Below, piece after piece: positions 16,648-25,191 of a DNA stretch of 64,000 nucleotides (positions within the stretch are counted from its first letter, which is position 1; each line of letters opens with the position of its first letter). The notes beneath the pieces were generated by a model. The model did not search any database and was not told the DNA's origin. It was given only the letters and a program-made list of their open reading frames with translations. The position numbers and the translations under genes are program-made. The DNA lies in contig DASVQI010000038.1 in NCBI GenBank assembly GCA_036389255.1, positions 274,742-338,741 on the forward strand, written 5' to 3'. This DNA is from JACVRN01 sp036389255. GTDB lineage: Bacteria > Acidobacteriota > Blastocatellia > Pyrinomonadales > Pyrinomonadaceae.

Positions 16648-17127
16648 CTACAACTCCATGAAGTAAGTCTGGTCGCAGCGCGCTGACTTGTGCGTCATCT
16701 CGAAAGGCTTGAAGCCGAAGCGTGTGTAGAGCCTTATGGCCTTCTCAAGCACGCTTGCCGTCTCAAGCCGCATAATCTTAAAGCCAAGACGGCGTGCGTT
16801 CTCCACCGTTCGTTCTAGCATGTGACGGCCAAGCCCGCGCCCGCGAAGCTCCGGCGCGAAATACATCTTTCGCAGCTCGCAGGTCTCATTCTCCAAAGCA
16901 TAAAGGCCGACCGTGCCGAGCAGGTTCCCTTCCGTGTCTTCTAGCACCTCGAACATGCCGCCCCTTTTGAAGTAGCTCTCTTCTATATCCTCAAGGTCTG
17001 CGTCCGTAGTTTCAGGGTCAGGCTTCAGGCCGTGCTCGCGCAGCGTGTCGAAGACCAGTTGCTTGACGCGCTCTACGTCACGATTGTTTGCGGCGCGAAT
17101 GGTCACGCCCGAAAAGCCCTGCTCCAT
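16648..17127 (-). CDS. GNAT-family N-acetyltransferase
   Basis: A 159-residue GNAT protein from the ATG at 17127 (a TTG 39 nt upstream is less likely). The acetyl-CoA-binding motif A reads LRGRGLGRHML, preceded by the ELRKMYFAPE strand typical of the fold; the C-terminus has LYTRFGFKPFEMTHKSARCD. The acceptor is unknown; the family acetylates small amines, peptides or protein N-termini. It lies just downstream of pdxJ on the same strand with a 48-nt gap and may be co-transcribed. Confidence 0.85.
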   Translation of the reverse strand: MEQGFSGVTIRAANNRDVERVKQLVFDTLREHGLKPDPETTDADLEDIEESYFKRGGMFEVLEDTEGNLLGTVGLYALENETCELRKMYFAPELRGRGLGRHMLERTVENARRLGFKIMRLETASVLEKAIRLYTRFGFKPFEMTHKSARCDQTYFMEL

Positions 17128-17175
17128 GGCGCACTCTTCTCTTTCGCTCGTCTTGGAATCACACAAGGCTTAAGC

Positions 17176-17958
17176 TCAGGACGCGAGCGCCTTGCTCGAC
17201 TGCCTCTCTTCCATTCCGGCTTCCGACAGAACTCGTAGATAAGCCCTGACCGCGTTTGCCAGCCCCATCTCAAGCGCGTCACTGATGAGGGCGTGGCCTA
17301 TAGAAACCTCCATGATGTTCGGGATGGAGCAGAAGAGCCCAAGGTTTTGCAGGTTCAGGTCGTGGCCTGCGTTGACGCCCAGCCAGATGCTCTGCGCCTT
17401 TTCCGCAGCGTTGCGAAAGTCTTCGAGCGTCTCTTCCACGCGCTCGCCTCTGGCAAAGCTGGCGGCGTATGGCTCCGTGTAAAGCTCCACACGGTCTGCG
17501 CCGACCGCGCGAGCCAGAGCTATCTGCTCAAGGTCTGTCTCCATGAAAAGGCTTGTGCGAATCCCTTCGTCCTTGAGGCGGCTGATGATTGGCCGCAGGC
17601 TCTCAGCCTCCGCTCCCTTCAAATCCCAGCCGTGGTCGGAGGTGAAGGCGTCGGGGCTGTCCGGCACCAGCGTACACTGAGTTGGCCTGACCTTCAGCAC
17701 AAGCTCCATGAACTCAGGGAATGGATTGCCCTCTATGTTGAACTCTATCTCGGGCGCGGCCTTCAGGGCTTCGGCCAGCTCAAAGACATCCTGTCGCCTG
17801 ATGTGCCGCTCGTCCGGCCTCGGATGCACAGTGATTCCGTGCGCTCCGGCTTCAATACAAATCTCCGCCGCGCGCAGGACGCTCGGTATGCCAATGGTTC
17901 GCGCGTTCCTCAGAAGCGCCACCTTGTTCAGATTAACGCTCAGCCGTGTTCCCATCAT
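17176..17958 (-). CDS. pdxJ: Pyridoxine 5'-phosphate synthase
   Basis: A 260-residue PdxJ, the last enzyme of the DXP-dependent PLP route, joining 1-deoxyxylulose 5-phosphate and 3-amino-2-oxopropyl phosphate. Visible motifs are SVNLNKVALLRNAR, HPRPDERHI, FNIEGNP, ELYTEPYA, VNAGHDLNLQNL and SIGHALISDAL. The reading frame stays open far upstream, but only the part from ATG 17958 shows the family. That ATG overlaps the stop of the trans-sulfuration gene (ATGA), implying coupling. The operon is divergent from a PdxR/MocR-type regulator. Confidence 0.95.
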   Translation of the reverse strand: MMGTRLSVNLNKVALLRNARTIGIPSVLRAAEICIEAGAHGITVHPRPDERHIRRQDVFELAEALKAAPEIEFNIEGNPFPEFMELVLKVRPTQCTLVPDSPDAFTSDHGWDLKGAEAESLRPIISRLKDEGIRTSLFMETDLEQIALARAVGADRVELYTEPYAASFARGERVEETLEDFRNAAEKAQSIWLGVNAGHDLNLQNLGLFCSIPNIMEVSIGHALISDALEMGLANAVRAYLRVLSEAGMEERQSSKALAS

Positions 17959-19136
17959 GCCGCCTCCAATGCCTGCTCGAAGTCCTTGATTAAATCCCGC
18001 TCGTCTTCCAGCCCGACGGATACGCGGAAGAGAGTTTCGCTGATTCCCGTAGCGCGTCGCTGCTCGGGCGTCAACTGGTGGCTCCACATGGCTGCCGGTC
18101 TTACTATCAGCGACTCCACGCCGCCTAGGCTTCCCGTATAAGCGGCGAGTTTCAGCTTTGAGATGAAGCGCTCGGCCTCTTCCGTGCCGCCCGCAAGCTC
18201 GAAGCTCAACATGCCCGTGAAGCCGCTCATCTGCTGGCGCGCGAGCTGGTGCTGCGGGTGCGATTCGAGCCCCGGATAGTTTACGCGCTCGACCTTCGGG
18301 TGCTGTTCCAGAAACTGCGCCAACGCCAGAGCATTCCGGTTGTGGCGCTCGACTCTTATCCCAAGAGTCCTGAGGCCGCGCATCAGCAGCCATGCTTCAA
18401 AAGGCGAAAGCACGGAGCCGAAGACTACGCCCAGCTTCCACGCATCCTTGATAAAGGATTGCGAAGAGACTACAGCGCCCGCCGTCAAATCATGATGGCC
18501 TCCCAGGTATTTCGTGGCGCTGTGAACAACTACGTCTACGCCCAGCTCAAGCGGTCGCTGGTTGACGGGTGTAGAGAAAGTGTTGTCTATGACGGTCGTG
18601 ATGCCTCGCGCCTTGGCAAGCGTCGTTACGGCCTTCAAATCCGTCAGGCGCATGAGCGGGTTGCTGGGCGACTCAAGATAGATTAAGCGCGTGTTGGGAC
18701 GAATCGCCGCTTCGAACTCTTCCGGCTTCGTCTGGTCTACGAAGGTCGTCTCGACTCCCCAGCGCGGCGCGAAGTCGCGCATGAGCGCGCGCGCTCCCGC
18801 GTAAAGGTCGCTTTGCGAGACTATGTGGTCGCCCGTCTTTATCTGGCTCATCACGGCCAGCGTGATGGCCCCCATGCCGGAGCCCGTCACGAGCGCAGCC
18901 TCGCCGCCTTCAATCTCGGCGAGCGTGTGCTCCACCCGCTCATGCGTGGGATTGCCGTAGCGCGTGTAGAACTCAGCCGGATGCACGGACGCGGCCGTCT
19001 CCGCGTAAGCTTCCGGCGAGTCGGACATGAAAGTCGTCGTCTGCCAGATGGGAGCCGTAATAGCGTGCGTCCTGTTCAGATGCTCAGCCGAGTGCAGTAT
19101 GCGTGTCTGCAAGCCTTCAAACTCATCCTTTTTCAT
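17955..19136 (-). CDS. PLP-dependent trans-sulfuration enzyme (cystathionine synthase/lyase family)
   Basis: A 393-residue Cys/Met-metabolism PLP enzyme. The start is the ATG at 19136 with AGGAGAGG upstream. Features include ETAASVHPAEFYTRYGNPT, a Gly-rich SGMGAI phosphate-binding segment, YLESPSNP, and the PLP lysine in HSATKYLGGH. It acts on O-acyl-homoserine, cystathionine or methionine; sequence alone does not separate cystathionine gamma-synthase, gamma-lyase and methionine gamma-lyase. It is translationally coupled to pdxJ, so a PLP consumer and a PLP maker share a transcript. Confidence 0.88.
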   Translation of the reverse strand: MKKDEFEGLQTRILHSAEHLNRTHAITAPIWQTTTFMSDSPEAYAETAASVHPAEFYTRYGNPTHERVEHTLAEIEGGEAALVTGSGMGAITLAVMSQIKTGDHIVSQSDLYAGARALMRDFAPRWGVETTFVDQTKPEEFEAAIRPNTRLIYLESPSNPLMRLTDLKAVTTLAKARGITTVIDNTFSTPVNQRPLELGVDVVVHSATKYLGGHHDLTAGAVVSSQSFIKDAWKLGVVFGSVLSPFEAWLLMRGLRTLGIRVERHNRNALALAQFLEQHPKVERVNYPGLESHPQHQLARQQMSGFTGMLSFELAGGTEEAERFISKLKLAAYTGSLGGVESLIVRPAAMWSHQLTPEQRRATGISETLFRVSVGLEDERDLIKDFEQALEAA

Positions 19137-19174
19137 CAACCTCTCCTGTCTCTTCGCAACCTCTGAAAACAGAG

Positions 19175-19236
19175 ATTGTAGCGATACAATTTGACAAATC
19201 CCTAAGAATTGTGTCGAATATACGCCGGTACAATTC
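19175..19236. promoter_or_regulatory. Candidate PdxR/MocR operator and promoter region
   Basis: The 121-bp divergent gap holds two palindromes built on ATTGT: ATTGTA-GCGA-TACAAT (19175-19190) and GAATTGT...ACAATTC (19206-19236). A TTGACA -35-like box lies at 19191 for the regulator. MocR/PdxR regulators usually bind repeated sites in such gaps and autoregulate. The assignment is inference from position and symmetry. Confidence 0.5.
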
Positions 19237-19257
19237 TTCAGTCAACGAGAATCTTCT

Positions 19258-20649
19258 ATGTGGAATCCAGACATTACAAGACAGACGGGCGCGCGTTATC
19301 TGGCGATTGCAGACCGCATAGCCGAGGACATAGAGCACGGCCAGCTTAGACCGGGCGAGCAGATGCCCACGCACAGGGAGTTGGCCATGAGGCTTGGCGT
19401 CACGGTTGGTACAATCACGCGCGCCTACGCGGAAGCGCAAAGGCGGGGACTGCTTGTAGGCGAGACGGGACGCGGCACATACGTCCGTGAAGACCTCTTC
19501 GCGGACGCCTTCCCTCCCAACATAGCCGCTCAGGATGACTCGCTGATTGACCTCAGCCTGAACCTGCCGCCCGTAGCCGCGAGCGACCAGTTGGGACAAG
19601 TCCTCTCTTCTACGCTCATGAATCTGGCCAACCGGCCGAATCTCTCAAACCTTCTTGGCTATCAAACGCCAATCGGGGCCGAGCGACACAGGGCGGCGGG
19701 CGCGACCTGGATTTCGCGCTCAGGCATGGAGGCGGAAGCGCGGCGAGTGTTGATTACCAGCGGCGCGCTTCACGCCATGACGGTAGTATTCTCTACACTG
19801 GCCAAGCCCGGCGACACTGTCTTCACAGAGCGCCTGACCTATCCGGGGATGAAGAACCTGGCGCACCTGCTTCACCTGCGCCTACAGGGGCTGGACGTGG
19901 ACGAGCATGGGATTATCCCTGAAGCCTTCGAGCGCGCGTGTCGTAGCGGAAGCGTGAGAGTGCTTTACACCATTCCGACCATACACAACCCTCTGGGCAC
20001 AGTGATGCCGGAGGAGCGCAGGCGCGAGATTGCGCGTATAGCCGAAGAGCACGACATCTCCATAGTCGAAGACGACGTTCACAGCTTCATGCTTGAGCGC
20101 CCGCCGCTCCCGCTCTCGTCTTTCGCGCCGGAGCGCAGCTACTACATACTGACCACGTCCAAATCAATCGCGGGCGGGATGCGCATAGGCTACCTGCTTG
20201 CGCCCGAGCGTATGGTCGAGCGACTTGCCACTAGCTTGCGCTCAACCGTCTGGATGGCCGCGCCCCTGATGGCTGAGATAGCTTCGGAATGGATAAAGGA
20301 CGGCACGGCCGAGCGGCTCATAGAGCAGAAGCGCCGGGAGGCCGGAGAGCGTCAGGAGATAGCTCGCCGTATCCTTCAGGGGCTTCGCTTCCACGCGCAT
20401 CCTCTGAGCTTTCACCTGTGGCTTGAGCTGCCTGAGCCGTGGCGCAGCGATGAGTTCGTAGCGCAGGCCAGAAGGCGCAACGTGCTGGTGACGCCGCCCG
20501 AAGCCTTTGTGCCTGCGCGAGAGGAAGCGCCGCACGCCGTGCGCGTCTGTCTAGGCGCAGTCCGCACGCGCCAGCAGCTTGAGAAGGGATTGAAGATAGT
20601 GCGCGAGCTTTGCAGGAGCGCTCCCAAGCCCACGCTCTCAATTATCTGA
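19258..20649 (+). CDS. MocR/PdxR-type GntR regulator with aminotransferase domain
   Basis: A 463-residue fusion of a GntR winged helix (about 10-80: GEQMPTHRELAMRLGVTVGTITRAY) and a fold-type I aminotransferase-like domain (about 115-455). The PLP-binding lysine is probably in YYILTTSKSIAGG, and the IPTIHNPLGTVM and SIVEDDVHS motifs are intact. Members bind PLP and control PLP synthesis or amine metabolism. It diverges from the trans-sulfuration-pdxJ operon, which strongly suggests PLP feedback control of that operon. The next gene begins 3 nt after the stop. Confidence 0.9.
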   Translation: MWNPDITRQTGARYLAIADRIAEDIEHGQLRPGEQMPTHRELAMRLGVTVGTITRAYAEAQRRGLLVGETGRGTYVREDLFADAFPPNIAAQDDSLIDLSLNLPPVAASDQLGQVLSSTLMNLANRPNLSNLLGYQTPIGAERHRAAGATWISRSGMEAEARRVLITSGALHAMTVVFSTLAKPGDTVFTERLTYPGMKNLAHLLHLRLQGLDVDEHGIIPEAFERACRSGSVRVLYTIPTIHNPLGTVMPEERRREIARIAEEHDISIVEDDVHSFMLERPPLPLSSFAPERSYYILTTSKSIAGGMRIGYLLAPERMVERLATSLRSTVWMAAPLMAEIASEWIKDGTAERLIEQKRREAGERQEIARRILQGLRFHAHPLSFHLWLELPEPWRSDEFVAQARRRNVLVTPPEAFVPAREEAPHAVRVCLGAVRTRQQLEKGLKIVRELCRSAPKPTLSII

Positions 20650-20652
20650 ATC

Positions 20653-21159
20653 ATGGAAATCGTAAACCTTGAAACCTTTCTCGATTACTTCAAGCGCATA
20701 CGCGAGCGAACACTTCGAGTCGTGCGCGCCATTCCGCCGGACAAAATTGACTGGACGTACCGTGAGGGCAAGTTCACCTTCGCTGACATCATTCGTCATC
20801 TGGCGGCCATAGAGCGCTACATGTACGCGGAGAACGTGCAGCTTCGGCCAAGCCTTTATCCGGGACACGGGCGGGAGCTGGCCGACGGCTACGACGGCGT
20901 GCTCGAGTTCATGCGTCGGATGCACTCTGAGGCCATGGAAATTTTTCGCTCCTTAAGCGATGATGACCTGAAGCGAAAGTGCGTGACTCCGGGCGGCGCG
21001 GAGATTGCCACTTGGAAGTGGCTGCGCGCCATGATAGAGCACGAGATTCATCATCGCGGGCAGCTATATCTTTATCTGGGGCTGCTGGACGTGAAGACGC
21101 CGCCGATTTACGGGCTGACCTCGGAAGAAGTCAGGGCCAGAAGCGGGAAGCCGGATTAA
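20653..21159 (+). CDS. DinB/YfiT-like four-helix protein
   Basis: A 168-residue DinB-superfamily protein. The metal-binding triad is likely His49 (HLAAIERYM) with the two His of the C-terminal HEIHHRGQ motif. Superfamily members include DNA-damage-inducible proteins and thiol-dependent transferases such as bacillithiol or mycothiol S-transferases. Function here is unassigned. It starts 3 nt after the MocR gene and is followed 2 nt later by a thioesterase, so it belongs to a plus-strand operon. Confidence 0.85.
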   Translation: MEIVNLETFLDYFKRIRERTLRVVRAIPPDKIDWTYREGKFTFADIIRHLAAIERYMYAENVQLRPSLYPGHGRELADGYDGVLEFMRRMHSEAMEIFRSLSDDDLKRKCVTPGGAEIATWKWLRAMIEHEIHHRGQLYLYLGLLDVKTPPIYGLTSEEVRARSGKPD

Positions 21160-21161
21160 TT

Positions 21162-21599
21162 ATGAAAGCATTCGAGCCGAATACGCCGCGCTTTGAGGAG
21201 CGCGTGCGCGAGAGCTTTGCGCGGCAAACGTTGATGAAGACCATCAATGCTCATCTCTCGCGCGTAGAGCCGGGCTTTGTAGCCATAGAGATTCCCTTTC
21301 GTGACGACTTGGCGCAGCAGCACGGCTACCTTCACGCCGGGATAGTCACCAGCGTAGCCGACACGGCCTGCGGCTACGCGGCCCTGAGCCTCATGCCCGA
21401 AGACGCAGAGGTTCTCTCCGTGGAATTTAAGATTAACCTTCTCTCGCCCGCGCGCGGCGAAAAGTTCATAGCACGCGCCGAGGTCAAAAGAGCCGGACGA
21501 AACCTCACGGTCTGCGAAGCGGAGGTCTTCGCCGTCAACGGCGATGAAGAGAAGCTCGTCGCTGCGATGCTGGCGACGATGATGGCTATACGACATTGA
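21162..21599 (+). CDS. PaaI-family hotdog thioesterase
   Basis: A 145-residue hotdog-fold acyl-CoA thioesterase, counted from the ATG at 21162 although the frame is open from 20979. The family motif is HGYLHAGIVTSVADTACGYAA; the region LSVEFKINLLSPARG follows. It hydrolyses acyl- or phenylacetyl-CoA type thioesters. The operon context with an acyl-CoA dehydrogenase-like gene 23 nt downstream fits CoA-thioester metabolism. The TGA stop lies within a small palindrome (TTGATTCATTGAATCA). Confidence 0.88.
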   Translation: MKAFEPNTPRFEERVRESFARQTLMKTINAHLSRVEPGFVAIEIPFRDDLAQQHGYLHAGIVTSVADTACGYAALSLMPEDAEVLSVEFKINLLSPARGEKFIARAEVKRAGRNLTVCEAEVFAVNGDEEKLVAAMLATMMAIRH

Positions 21600-21612
21600 T
21601 TCATTGAATCAG
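21597..21612. repeat. GATTCA-type palindrome at a stop codon
   Basis: TTGATTCATTGAATCA overlaps the thioesterase TGA and precedes the next Shine-Dalgarno (AGAGG). The same GATTCA/TGAATC words make up the spacer repeats at 51399-51445 and 55461-55484. Confidence 0.5.
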
Positions 21613-21622
21613 AGGTAGCTCA

Positions 21623-23311
21623 ATGTTATCGAAGCCCCCGTTCAACCAGTCGCCGCCGGAGCTTGGCAATCAATATGAGGACGACCGCGTGCTGCTTTCA
21701 TTCCTGCGCCGGGCATTGCCGCCGGAAGTTCTGGGTGACATAGAGGCGGAGCTTTCTGAGATGGGAAGACTCTCCGGCGGGGAGCTTTACAGGATGCAGC
21801 TCGCAGACCGGCTTAACGAGCCCGTGCTGACGCAGTGGGATGCGTGGGGCGAGCGCGTGGACAGGATAGAGGTTTCGCCGCTCTGGAAGAGGGCCAAGGC
21901 GCTGGCGGCCCGGCACGGAGTTGTCGCCACGGCTTACGAGCGCAAGCACGGCTCATTCTCTCGCACGCATCAGGCAGCGCTCGCCTATCTCTTCACTCCT
22001 TCGACTGACATATACAGTTGTCCTCTGGCCATGACGGACGGCGCGGCGCAAACGATTCTGCGCTCCGGCAACCGCGCTTTGATTGAGCGCGTCGTGCCGC
22101 ATCTGACCGCGCGCGTGCCTGAAGAGTTCTGGACGAGCGGCCAGTGGATGACGGAGTTGACGGGCGGCTCCGACGTTGGATTGTCGGAGACGATTGCGAG
22201 GCGCGACGCGGCGGGCGTATGGAGGCTCTACGGGCGCAAGTGGTTCACTTCCGCGACCACGTCCGAAGTTGCGCTCACGCTTGCCCGTCCCGAAGGAAAC
22301 GCTCCGGGCGGCCACGGCCTCGCGCTCTTTCTGGTAGAGACAAGAGACGCGGAAGGTCGCTTGAGAAACATTCAGATAAATCGTCTCAAGGATAAGCTCG
22401 GGACGCGAAAGGTTCCGACCGCCGAATTGACGCTGGACGGCGCACCGGCAGAGCTTGTCATGGGCAGCACGGACGGCGTGCGAAACATAGCGCCCATGCT
22501 CAACATCACGCGGCTCTGGAACGGCATCTCCGCCTGCGCGCTGATGCGTCGCGGCCTTGCTCTGGCGCGCAGCTACGCGCGCAGGCGATTCGCCTTCGGC
22601 GCAAATCTTTCCGAGAAGCCGCTACACGTAGACACGCTCGCGGGGCTGCAAGCGGAGATGGAGGCTGCGTTTCATCTGGCCTTTTTCGTAGCCGGGCTGG
22701 TCGGCTTGGATGAAGCCGGAGAGATAAGCGATGAGCAAAGAGAGCTTCTGCGTTTTCTGACTCCCGTGATGAAGCTCACGACTGCGCGTCAGGCGGTTTC
22801 GGTGACAAGCGAAGTGCTGGAGGCTTTCGGCGGCGCGGGCTACGTGGAGGACACAGGGCTGCCCGTCCTTCTGCGCGACGCGCAGGTGCTATCAATCTGG
22901 GAGGGGACGACGAACGTGCTTTCGCTAGACGCCCTGCGGACGCTGTCACGCAATACTCACGCGCTCACGGCGCTGAAGAATGAGGTCATGCACAGTCTTG
23001 AATCGGCGCACGATGTAAGGCTGGCGAATGTCAGGCACGCCTGCCGCGAAGCCATGTCGCACGCGGAGGACTGGCTACAGGGCGCGTCGAAAGAGGGCCA
23101 GCCCGCTCTGGAAGCAGGAGCGCGTCGCTTTGCTTTGACCGTTGGGCGCGCGGTCGCTCTGGCAAGGCTTACGCAGCACGCGCAATGGTCGCTCGACGAA
23201 GAAAGGGACGCTCGCTCTGTCGCCTCTGCCTGTCGCTTTGCCCAATCGGGCGTTGACCTCATCAAAGAGTTTGAGATTGAGGACGCGCGCCTGCTGATGG
23301 AAGACGAATGA
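21623..23311 (+). CDS. AidB-like acyl-CoA dehydrogenase family flavoprotein
   Basis: A 562-residue protein matching the AidB type of acyl-CoA dehydrogenases: an N-terminal PPFNQSPPELGNQY segment (compare the VFNQ start of AidB), QWMTELTGGSDVG, YGRKWFTSA, INRLKDKLGTRKVPTAEL, and the C-terminal VLEAFGGAGYVEDTGLPVLLRDAQ and SIWEGTTNVLSLD. AidB binds FAD and DNA and belongs to the alkylation response. Here it overlaps a Mug glycosylase gene by 4 nt (ATGA), which favours a DNA-protection role over fatty-acid oxidation. True acyl-CoA dehydrogenase activity cannot be excluded. Confidence 0.85.
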   Translation: MLSKPPFNQSPPELGNQYEDDRVLLSFLRRALPPEVLGDIEAELSEMGRLSGGELYRMQLADRLNEPVLTQWDAWGERVDRIEVSPLWKRAKALAARHGVVATAYERKHGSFSRTHQAALAYLFTPSTDIYSCPLAMTDGAAQTILRSGNRALIERVVPHLTARVPEEFWTSGQWMTELTGGSDVGLSETIARRDAAGVWRLYGRKWFTSATTSEVALTLARPEGNAPGGHGLALFLVETRDAEGRLRNIQINRLKDKLGTRKVPTAELTLDGAPAELVMGSTDGVRNIAPMLNITRLWNGISACALMRRGLALARSYARRRFAFGANLSEKPLHVDTLAGLQAEMEAAFHLAFFVAGLVGLDEAGEISDEQRELLRFLTPVMKLTTARQAVSVTSEVLEAFGGAGYVEDTGLPVLLRDAQVLSIWEGTTNVLSLDALRTLSRNTHALTALKNEVMHSLESAHDVRLANVRHACREAMSHAEDWLQGASKEGQPALEAGARRFALTVGRAVALARLTQHAQWSLDEERDARSVASACRFAQSGVDLIKEFEIEDARLLMEDE

Positions 23312-23859
23312 AAGCGTGGAAGCCTACGAAGGAACAGGTGCTGGCTTCGGCTGGCAAGAAGGTGCCCGATGTCATAGCGCCGGGTTTGCGCGTGCTCTTC
23401 TGCGGCATCAATCCGGGCCTGTATAGCGGAGCCACGGGCTGCCACTTCGCGCGCCCCGGCAATCGTTTCTGGCCCGCGCTGTATGCTGGCGGATTCACGC
23501 AACGGCTGCTTTCGCCCTTTGAAGAGAGTGAGCTTCTCATGAGCGGCTACGGGATAACGAACGTGGTGCGGCGGGCGACCGCAGCCGCCAGCGAGCTTTC
23601 AAATGAAGAGTTGATTAAAGGCGGGCGAGAGTTGCGTAAGAAGGTGCTGCGCTATCGCCCGAAGTTTCTGGCCGTGCTGGGCGTCACGGTCTACCGCACG
23701 GCGTTTGCGAAACCTTTAGCAAAGCTCGGGCTACAGGAAGAGACTATAGGAGAAACAGCCATCTGGGTGCTGCCGAATCCTAGCGGCCTCAACGCTCATT
23801 ACCAGCCGAAAGACCTTGCGCGTCTCTTTCGTGAATTAAGAGAAGCGGTAGGAGAATAG
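23308..23859 (+). CDS. mug: G/U(T) mismatch-specific DNA glycosylase
   Basis: A 183-residue uracil-DNA-glycosylase-superfamily protein of the Mug/TDG type. Motif 1 is GINPG (33-37) with Asn35 as the expected catalytic residue, followed by the HFARPGNRFW block. The intercalation motif is NPSGLNA (157-163). It removes uracil or ethenocytosine opposite G. It is translationally coupled to the AidB-like gene. The start ATG overlaps the preceding TGA. Confidence 0.93.
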   Translation: MKAWKPTKEQVLASAGKKVPDVIAPGLRVLFCGINPGLYSGATGCHFARPGNRFWPALYAGGFTQRLLSPFEESELLMSGYGITNVVRRATAAASELSNEELIKGGRELRKKVLRYRPKFLAVLGVTVYRTAFAKPLAKLGLQEETIGETAIWVLPNPSGLNAHYQPKDLARLFRELREAVGE

Positions 23860-23861
23860 AT

Positions 23862-23959
23862 TTCACCGCAGAGACGCGGAGTGTCGCAGAGGGGGCGCTG
23901 AGAAAAGCTTTCAACCTCTCTGCGTAAACCTCTGCGTCTCTCCGCGTCTCTGCGGTGAA
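23862..23959. repeat. Perfect 20-bp inverted repeat (CGCAGAG type)
   Basis: TTCACCGCAGAGACGCGGAG at 23862-23881 is exactly complementary to 23940-23959. The interior adds CGCAGAGG and CTCTGCG units. It lies between convergent genes (mug and an SDR gene). The words match a palindromic intergenic repeat that I recall from many unrelated genomes. Confidence 0.85.
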
Positions 23960-23984
23960 TCTCTGTTTAAGTTGCGCTCAAGCT

Positions 23985-25037
23985 TTAGACCGAGTCTGAT
24001 TTCTGAAGCGCTTTATCCTTCTCGCCGTCCGATTGAAGAGGAAGCAGGAGCGCGGCCAGTGCTATGCCTGCTCCGGCGATGATGGCCCCGGTGACGAACG
24101 GGTGCAGCGACGCCTTTGTGTAGATACTGCGCTCGAAGATAGGAACTTTGTATTCGCCTCGCTCCTTAAGCTCGCCCGATGCATTGTACAGTCCGTTGTC
24201 GTTGCGCGGACGCGCGGGCGGCTCGTCCGACTTCTGCATCTCGAACATAGACCATTCCATGACCTTGTCCGTCACGCGCGGCGCGTAATGGCCCGACATG
24301 GAGATGGCTTTGCCGCCGCCGCCCGCGAAAACGTCTCGCTCAGGATTTTCAGCGCAATACAGGATAGCTTCGGCCACCACCTCGGGCGCGTAAACGGGCG
24401 GAGGAACCGTCGGCTCTCGCTCCATGTAGTTCTTGGCGTGCTGCGGATAAGGCGTGGCAATCGCGCCCGGCTTAATAAGAGTGACGGAGACGGGCGCGCC
24501 TTCGGCCTCCAATTCCATGCGCAGCGCGTCAGTGAAGCCCTTGACGGCGTGCTTAGAAGCGGAGTAGATGCCCTGAACCGGGATGGCGCGGTCAGAGAGC
24601 GTGCTGCCAACGTTGATGATTGCGCCGCCGCGCGTCTTGAGCCTCTCGGCTGCTACGAGCGAGCCGTAAACCACGCCCCAGAGATTCGTGTCGAAGAGCC
24701 GCCGCATGTCGTCCGTGCTGACATCAAGAAGATTCCCGTAGATTGAGACGCCGGCGTTATTGACCCAAGTATCAAAGCCGCCGAAGCGCTCCTGCGCCTT
24801 CTCGCCAATCTCCCGCACGTCCTCTTCGCGCCCCACATCGGCCACGACATATACGGCCTCGCCGCCGCCCGAATTAATCTCTTCGGTCAGTTGCTTGAGA
24901 GCCGACTCCGAGCGTGCGGCAAGCACCAGCCGCGCTCCGCGCTTTGCCGCCATGCGCGCCGTCACAAGACCTATGCCGCTTGACGCGCCCGTGATAACCA
25001 TAACCTGTGCGCTTAGATTTTTGAGCTGTACGTTCAT
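23985..25037 (-). CDS. Short-chain dehydrogenase with C-terminal hydrophobic anchor
   Basis: A 350-residue classical SDR from the ATG at 25037 with GGAG upstream. The NAD(P)-binding motif TGASSGIG lies at 16-23, NNAG follows, a catalytic Ser precedes YSASK, and an IKPGAIATPY turn comes after. Beyond the normal 250-residue fold there is an extension ending in an Ala/Ile/Leu-rich segment (GAIIAGAGIALAALLLP) and a charged tail. This is probably a membrane anchor. The substrate is unknown. The gene is isolated and convergent with mug. Confidence 0.88.
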   Translation of the reverse strand: MNVQLKNLSAQVMVITGASSGIGLVTARMAAKRGARLVLAARSESALKQLTEEINSGGGEAVYVVADVGREEDVREIGEKAQERFGGFDTWVNNAGVSIYGNLLDVSTDDMRRLFDTNLWGVVYGSLVAAERLKTRGGAIINVGSTLSDRAIPVQGIYSASKHAVKGFTDALRMELEAEGAPVSVTLIKPGAIATPYPQHAKNYMEREPTVPPPVYAPEVVAEAILYCAENPERDVFAGGGGKAISMSGHYAPRVTDKVMEWSMFEMQKSDEPPARPRNDNGLYNASGELKERGEYKVPIFERSIYTKASLHPFVTGAIIAGAGIALAALLLPLQSDGEKDKALQKSDSV

Positions 25038-25191
25038 GAAAGTTTCTCCGAAACTCTTTTTCAACCGGTGGAATTATCCAACTCAACTTAACGAAAGTTA
25101 TACGGGGGCGTAGCAAATTAATCTTGAAGGCTCTAGCCGTGGGGGAACCAATCAAAGGCTCTCTCGCGCAGGGTTGATACGCAGCTTGAGG

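Noticed and set aside
17959..18393. A 145-residue N-terminal extension of the pdxJ frame
   Set aside because: It overlaps the trans-sulfuration gene in another frame, is Arg/Ala-rich without homology, and PdxJ starts canonically at 17958.
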